The notes under the pieces were generated by a model that made no database searches, was not told the origin of the DNA, and saw only the letters and a program-made list of their open reading frames with translations. 64,000 bases of DNA. Origin: Actinomycetes bacterium (GTDB lineage: Bacteria > Actinomycetota > Acidimicrobiia > Acidimicrobiales > JABEUL01). Shown piece by piece: positions 59,816 to 64,000 of this stretch (position 1 is its first letter; every line of letters starts with the position of its first letter). Location of the stretch: the NCBI GenBank assembly GCA_021790815.1, contig JAJYFT010000003.1, positions 20,409 to 84,408 on the forward strand. The letters run 5' to 3'. The position numbers and the translations under genes were made by a program.

Positions 59816-61450
59816 TCAAGAAACGACAGATACTTGATTACCAGTTTGGTCCTTCAACACTCTGTTGACCCTGAAATACCACGGGATAACTGGAGCAAAA
59901 AGAACCACTAACAGAATTAGAGCCGATGGGACCAATAAAAATGGACTTGATATAACAAGTTGTTTTACAAACGTTTTGCCACCAGGAAGTCCAAAAAACG
60001 TTGAAATTACCGCTAACACCATTGCAAACTTCCTAAATTTACCCTTAGAAGTAAACGAAAGTATCATAAAACCCCAGGACAAATACCAAGGTTGCACAAC
60101 TGGACTCAGCATAACTATTATGACAAAAGAAATACCCAGATTATTTATCCATTCTGTCTTATGACTGTTTAAAAGAAGAAATAACGCGATCAAAAGTGAT
60201 AGCGCTGTACCTGTATCTCTAAATATCACCATAATCAGATCCGACGATACATTTAAACCTATTCCGTCGATAAGTCTAATAACTCCTTCTGCTAAAACTG
60301 TTATTGGCGACAACCAACTTTCAACTGAGTCTGGGGCATTTAAGACTTTTACCCATCCCCAACCATAACCTGTTGGCCAGGTGACTAAGAACATAACTAC
60401 GATAGAAATTATCCCAGAGTAAATCAAATACTTAAATCTCTCGACATAGTTTGATCCGGCACCAGGCCAATTCCAGCCAATAAAAGCTACTCCAAGCAGT
60501 GCTGGAGCTTTAATAAGTGCAGCAATAGCACACAAACCTATTCCAATTACTGGCCTATTGCTAAATGCCATAGCGACTCCAGCAACCAAAAACCCAACCA
60601 TAAGACCATCATTGTGAATGCCGCCAATAAGGTGTATTAGGGTGATAGGATTCAAGATCCCAAATACAAATGCACGAGCAGGATCAACTCGTAACTTCCT
60701 TGCAATTATCGGAAAACAAGCAGCCGCCAATACCACCCCAGCTAGGCCCATTACCAACCTTAAAAGCACAATTGAAATAAGCTCCACATGATGGCTTATG
60801 TCCATTATTAAAGAGGAGATAGATAGGTCTAGAGGGCCATATGGAACTGGAGTATTTTGCCAGAGTCTATCAACTTGATTGAAATAGACATTAGCATTTG
60901 CGCCTAAAATGCTTACTCCATAGTGATAAGGGCTAATACCTCTACTTGCCATCTCCCCTTGGGCCGCATACGAATACGAATCCCTACTAAACAGTGGTGG
61001 TGACATGAGCAGAGGAAGTGTCCAAAGGATCGCTACATAAGCGAGGTATTTAATTGGGATTCCAGGCTTTAAGGTAACTTTCTTATGGAGTGACCACCAG
61101 GCTCGTATAAAGATTATCAGGCCTACATACCCTCCTACTAGACCTATGAAAAGTCCGATTGATGGCGACGTTATGGGATTTGTCAATAGCGATTGACTGC
61201 TAATGCCAAAAAACCACGCACCTGGGAGTTTAAGTGTGAACGGGGATGCAGGCTGGATAGCGCCAAGCACTACCAAACACATTGAAGCAAAACCTAGCCA
61301 CATTGGCTTCCCTATAATTCTCCAGACTGAATCCGCCCCATCCTCATAATTAGGACTGTTCACACTCTTTGACTCAATAAGAGATGCATGATAAAACCTA
61401 TTTACACACTTAACAAATGGTGAAACTATTGGAGAATTAAGTTGAGTCAT
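59816..61450 (-). CDS. Polyprenyl-phosphomannose-dependent mannosyltransferase, MptB-like
   Basis: 544 residues, integral membrane, about 12-13 hydrophobic segments. The first outer loop SRDSYSYAAQGEMASRGISPYHYGV with its aspartate, followed by NTPVPYGPLDLSISS and NPITLIHLIGGIHNDGLMVGFL, is the pattern of actinobacterial GT-C enzymes MptA/MptB that extend alpha-1,6-mannan from polyprenyl-phosphomannose. About 60 residues precede the first membrane segment. It suggests a mannosylated envelope lipid or glycan. Close relatives with other sugar acceptors exist, so the acceptor is not certain. Confidence 0.8.
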   Translation of the reverse strand: MTQLNSPIVSPFVKCVNRFYHASLIESKSVNSPNYEDGADSVWRIIGKPMWLGFASMCLVVLGAIQPASPFTLKLPGAWFFGISSQSLLTNPITSPSIGLFIGLVGGYVGLIIFIRAWWSLHKKVTLKPGIPIKYLAYVAILWTLPLLMSPPLFSRDSYSYAAQGEMASRGISPYHYGVSILGANANVYFNQVDRLWQNTPVPYGPLDLSISSLIMDISHHVELISIVLLRLVMGLAGVVLAAACFPIIARKLRVDPARAFVFGILNPITLIHLIGGIHNDGLMVGFLVAGVAMAFSNRPVIGIGLCAIAALIKAPALLGVAFIGWNWPGAGSNYVERFKYLIYSGIISIVVMFLVTWPTGYGWGWVKVLNAPDSVESWLSPITVLAEGVIRLIDGIGLNVSSDLIMVIFRDTGTALSLLIALFLLLNSHKTEWINNLGISFVIIVMLSPVVQPWYLSWGFMILSFTSKGKFRKFAMVLAVISTFFGLPGGKTFVKQLVISSPFLLVPSALILLVVLFAPVIPWYFRVNRVLKDQTGNQVSVVS

Positions 61451-61711
61451 CTAAACACTTTGTGCGAGTTTATTTCCATCCATAATGAGCGCACTTAAAA
61501 AGTTTACAACGATTATTGCACTCAAAAGTTTCATAAATTAAATCTAGCAACTAACAATCAAAATTTCCATGTGTAGATCAAATATAACCTCAAATATATT
61601 AAGGTTTCACTTCATATCTTCTCACCCCAACACACTTTGCACCACCCAAGTAGATTAATCCAGAGGGCACTGAAATAATGGAAATAATCAATATTACTTG
61701 CCACAAAACGG
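61451..61711. other. Intergenic stretch between MptB-like gene and tRNA-Tyr
   Basis: No convincing gene, RNA or promoter was seen. The ORF here in the track is a tRNA-Tyr shadow. Confidence 0.4.
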
Positions 61712-61793
61712 TGGGCCGGGTAGGATTCGAACCTACGTAGGCGTAACCAACAGTTTTACAGACTGCTCCCTTTGGCCACTCGGGAACCGACCC
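61712..61793 (-). tRNA. tRNA-Tyr (anticodon GTA)
   Basis: 82-base class II tRNA: acceptor GGGTCGG/CCGGCCC, anticodon loop CTGTAAA (GTA), a long variable arm and T arm GTAGG-TTCGAAT-CCTAC. Confidence 0.97.
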
Positions 61794-61896
61794 ATCAAAG
61801 ATATATTCTAGACCAAAATAGTGGATAAAACATTTAAAAATAACTTTCAATTTTCACATATGTTCTCAGTCCAATATTTAGAGGTATGCTAGTTCT

Positions 61897-62385
61897 ATGC
61901 CAACTTTTGACGTCACTTCAACAGTAGAGAACCAAGAAGTTAAAAATGCAGTAGATCAAGCAACGCGAGAAGTAAGAAATAGGTATGACTTCAAAGACAG
62001 TGATACTCAAATCAATATTCTAAAAGACTCAATCGAGTTGGAAACATCAAGCACTGATAGGCTGCGAGCACTAAATGACTTATTAGATGAGAAATTTATC
62101 AAACGTGGGATCTCCCTGAAAAGTTTCGTTAGGGAAAAGCCAGTCGAAGGTTCAAAATCAAGAATGCGACAAAAGATCATGATAGTTTCTGGAATCGATC
62201 AAACTAAAGCCAAAGCTATAAATTCGTTTATTAAAGGCTTAAACATTAAAAACGTTTCTTCATCAACCAATGATGATCTCATTAGGGTAACTGGCAAAAA
62301 GCGAGACGACTTACAGGAAGTAATTCAAAAGCTTAAAGAAGAAGACTTTGATATTCCTCTTCAGTTCGGAAACTTTAGAGAGTAA
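61897..62385 (+). CDS. yajQ: YajQ-family nucleotide-binding protein
   Basis: 162 residues, family length. It starts PTFDVTSTVENQEVKNAVDQATREVRNRYDFK and ends DFDIPLQFGNFRE, with SKSRMRQKIMIVSGIDQTKAKAINSFIK in the middle: two ferredoxin-like halves. YajQ proteins bind nucleotides or RNA, and a Xanthomonas member binds c-di-GMP. GAGG lies twelve bases before the ATG. It is divergent from tRNA-Tyr. Function here is not established. Confidence 0.93.
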   Translation: MPTFDVTSTVENQEVKNAVDQATREVRNRYDFKDSDTQINILKDSIELETSSTDRLRALNDLLDEKFIKRGISLKSFVREKPVEGSKSRMRQKIMIVSGIDQTKAKAINSFIKGLNIKNVSSSTNDDLIRVTGKKRDDLQEVIQKLKEEDFDIPLQFGNFRE

Positions 62386-62391
62386 TTTAAG

Positions 62392-63285
62392 TTAAATTCT
62401 AGCCACATCGAATTTAGCCTTTGGTTGAATAACTTTAGGCATATGGTCATTGACTGTTTTATGCATAAAGCAGCGCTGACGTGGAGGTGTGGGTGTGTGG
62501 AGAGTGTTAGGAAATATCTCGCTAATTGCAGCCCATAGCCGCATAGCACCGTCACTTACACAGAGTTTTGGTTCTAAGAAACCTCTGGCTTTTAAGCTAA
62601 GTAATAACTCTGTCCATGACTGGGTTGATTCACGTATTCCATCTTCTAAAGCAATGACATATTTAGTGCCGGTTTCATCTACTCCAATCACTACAAGTAC
62701 ACAGACTTTAGGATTTCCTCCTCTGATTTCTTGGTAGATTCCGTTAAGGTATATAAAACATTATGTTTTGATAGATCTCTATTATTCCAATCATCAAACT
62801 CTTTAACCCAAGACTTTTTCATCTGAGTTAAAACACTAGGACTAAGCCTATTAGCTCCTTTGCCAAGTACTACTTCTAATACCGATGCTATATCTTTTTC
62901 TGAAATACCTTTTAAATAAGCATAAGCCGCCCAGGCAGAGACAGATTTAGAATGCCTTAAGTATTTAGGTAGAGGTGAAATTAACTACTCCACCGCTTTT
63001 TTTAGATCTAATTCTTGGAACCTTGACTTCAACATTTCCAATTGCAGTAGTAACTTCCCTAGTAGGTAAATAACCGTTCCTGATAGTTTCAATTCCATTT
63101 TGGTTTAACTCAGCAAGAACAGCTTTAACTTCGGCTTCTAGAGCAACTGAGATAAGATTTTTAGCGTAATTTCTTAAAAGTTCAGTTATAGTATCTTTAA
63201 CTAAAAACCGGTTTGCTTTTCCCTTAGTTGCATTTGAAATAAATTCTGGAGTTATATTGACATAGTTTGGGATTTCCTTTCTTTT
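62392..63285 (-). pseudogene. Broken IS256-family (mutator) transposase
   Basis: Fragments in different frames. N-terminal part (about 62995-63285): KANRFLVKDTITELLRNYAK and GIETIRNGYLPTREV with VKVPRIRSKK. Middle (about 62755-62990): HSKSVSAWAAYAYLKGIS and LGKGANRLSPSVL. Third (62392-62755): NGIYQEIRGG, VIGVDETG with the first Asp of DDE, VSDGAMRLWAAI and CFMHKTVNDHMPK. At least two frameshifts and a missing C-terminus next to yajQ make it inactive. Confidence 0.85.
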
Positions 63286-63338
63286 TAATGTCTAAATTAA
63301 CAATAGAACAGGAGATCCCAACTAACAATCATTTGAAA

Positions 63339-63609
63339 CTAAAATTTCAAGAGTAAACATGAGTCAAACACAACTTTCACGTATAGCTCTACAAGGTGAG
63401 TTTGACCTTTTGGAGATGATTCCTGCGTCAGCCTTATGATATCTTTAACTCTTGAATTAGAAATTGTCGGCTTCCTACCCCCCCCTGCCCTGCCTTTATC
63501 TATTTGGCTAAAATTTGCTAATCCAACTTTGGTTAGCTTGTCACGCCACAAAATTACAGTGCTTGGAGATATAGCTAATTGAGCGACAATTGAGGTATTT
63601 GCGAGTCAT
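63339..63609 (-). pseudogene. Broken IS630-family transposase, N-terminal helix-turn-helix
   Basis: The frame upstream of and including the 70-residue ORF reads NTSIVAQLAISPSTVILWRDKL, then GLANFSQIDKGRAGGGRKPT and VKDIIRLTQESSPKG-THL. This is the Tc1/mariner-like IS630 HTH and linker. A frameshift follows the TH motif (CRAIRES continues in another frame) and no catalytic domain remains. It abuts the IS256 remnant. Confidence 0.75.
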
Positions 63610-64000
63610 TGTCCTTCTATATAATAGCAATGCCTTTGCGCAAGTTACCTCCTTATATGAAGCAGCACGTTATTTGGATATCTTGTCTTAACTTTCTCGT
63701 TGACAATCAGTGGTTGAAAGGGGACTGGATGGTTGGCACAAAATAAAAGTTTATGGACAATCACAGCTATTTCTGAGGCAATATACTAGATAGTGATCGT
63801 AACAAACTTTCAGTGTTGATTAAATCCTCACTTCGCCTAGACTTATGGAGCTTCTTAAAGGACAACTTAACCATGCATATCACAAGACATGATTTTGCTT
63901 AGTTAGATAATTACCAAGTCCGATTGGCACTTTCCCATAAATTACTTCATACCTTCACCAATAAATTACAGTATGGTCATACAAATGATATCGCCCCCAG
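63610..64000. other. Unassigned sequence at window end
   Basis: No intact ORF over 60 codons and no RNA gene recognised. It may be more decayed mobile DNA; a plus-strand string near the end (LALSHKLLHTF) is not assigned. Confidence 0.4.

Noticed and set aside
61599-61850. 83-residue ORF on minus strand containing SVPEWPKGAVCKTVGYAYVGSNPTRPT
   Set aside because: It is a translation of the tRNA-Tyr gene, a known false ORF.

Overview
The window comes from a low-GC actinobacterium. The actinobacterial signs are two WhiB-type iron-sulfur regulators, a GuaB3-type IMP-dehydrogenase-like enzyme next to guaA, an MptB-like polyprenyl-phosphomannose mannosyltransferase, and the order glmM-glmS-acpS-nnr-alr-...-tsaD-groES-groEL. 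The base composition is AT-rich to the eye and TTG/GTG starts are frequent, which fits a small-genome or aquatic lineage (Acidimicrobiia-like is a guess) better than a typical high-GC actinomycete.

Layout. 1-2.2 kb (+): the 3' end of a VWA protein, a WhiB gene, and a response regulator with an HD-GYP c-di-GMP phosphodiesterase domain. 2.3-11.2 kb (-): glutamate formiminotransferase, a second WhiB, guaA-guaB3, a 1371-residue secreted repeat protein, and a CoA-type Nudix hydrolase coupled to groEL. 11.2-13.2 kb (-): groES-groEL under a perfect CIRCE operator. 13.3-24.5 kb (-): the t6A genes tsaD, tsaB and tsaE with rimI, then a family 4 uracil-DNA glycosylase, alr, nnr, acpS, glmS, glmM, rpsI, rplM and truA. 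24.5-58.7 kb (-): an almost complete core block running (in transcription order) rpmG, [ECF sigma/anti-sigma], tRNA-Trp, secE-nusG, rplK-rplA, rplJ-rplL, an unknown ORF, rpoB-rpoC, rpsL-rpsG-fusA-tuf-rpsJ, rplC...rpsQ, rplN...secY-adk, map, infA-rpmJ-rpsM-rpsK-rpsD-rpoA-rplQ. 58.9-62.4 kb: tRNA-Met, tRNA-Thr, a GNAT acetyltransferase, the MptB-like enzyme, tRNA-Tyr and yajQ. 62.4-64 kb: broken IS256- and IS630-type transposase remnants and unassigned sequence.

How it works together. About 56 kb, from the formiminotransferase to rpmG, is transcribed in one direction and supplies ribosome, RNA polymerase, protein export, chaperonin, tRNA t6A modification, GMP synthesis and cell-wall precursors. 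Control elements seen are CIRCE (HrcA) at groES, an L10-type leader before rplJ, a rho-independent terminator after rpsJ that separates rpsJ from the rest of the S10 operon, and structured leaders before tuf and rplC.

Most unusual. Two ribosomal proteins that sit side by side at the polypeptide exit tunnel, L22 and L29, both carry long acidic C-terminal tails. The L22 tail is built of near-identical 93-bp tandem repeats. Other items worth checking are a probable CTG start for infA, a conserved-looking small ORF wedged between rplL and rpoB with a 4-nt overlap, the nine-repeat cysteine-paired secreted protein, and an ECF sigma/anti-sigma pair inside the rpmG-secE region. I did not see a CRISPR array, prophage or defence system.
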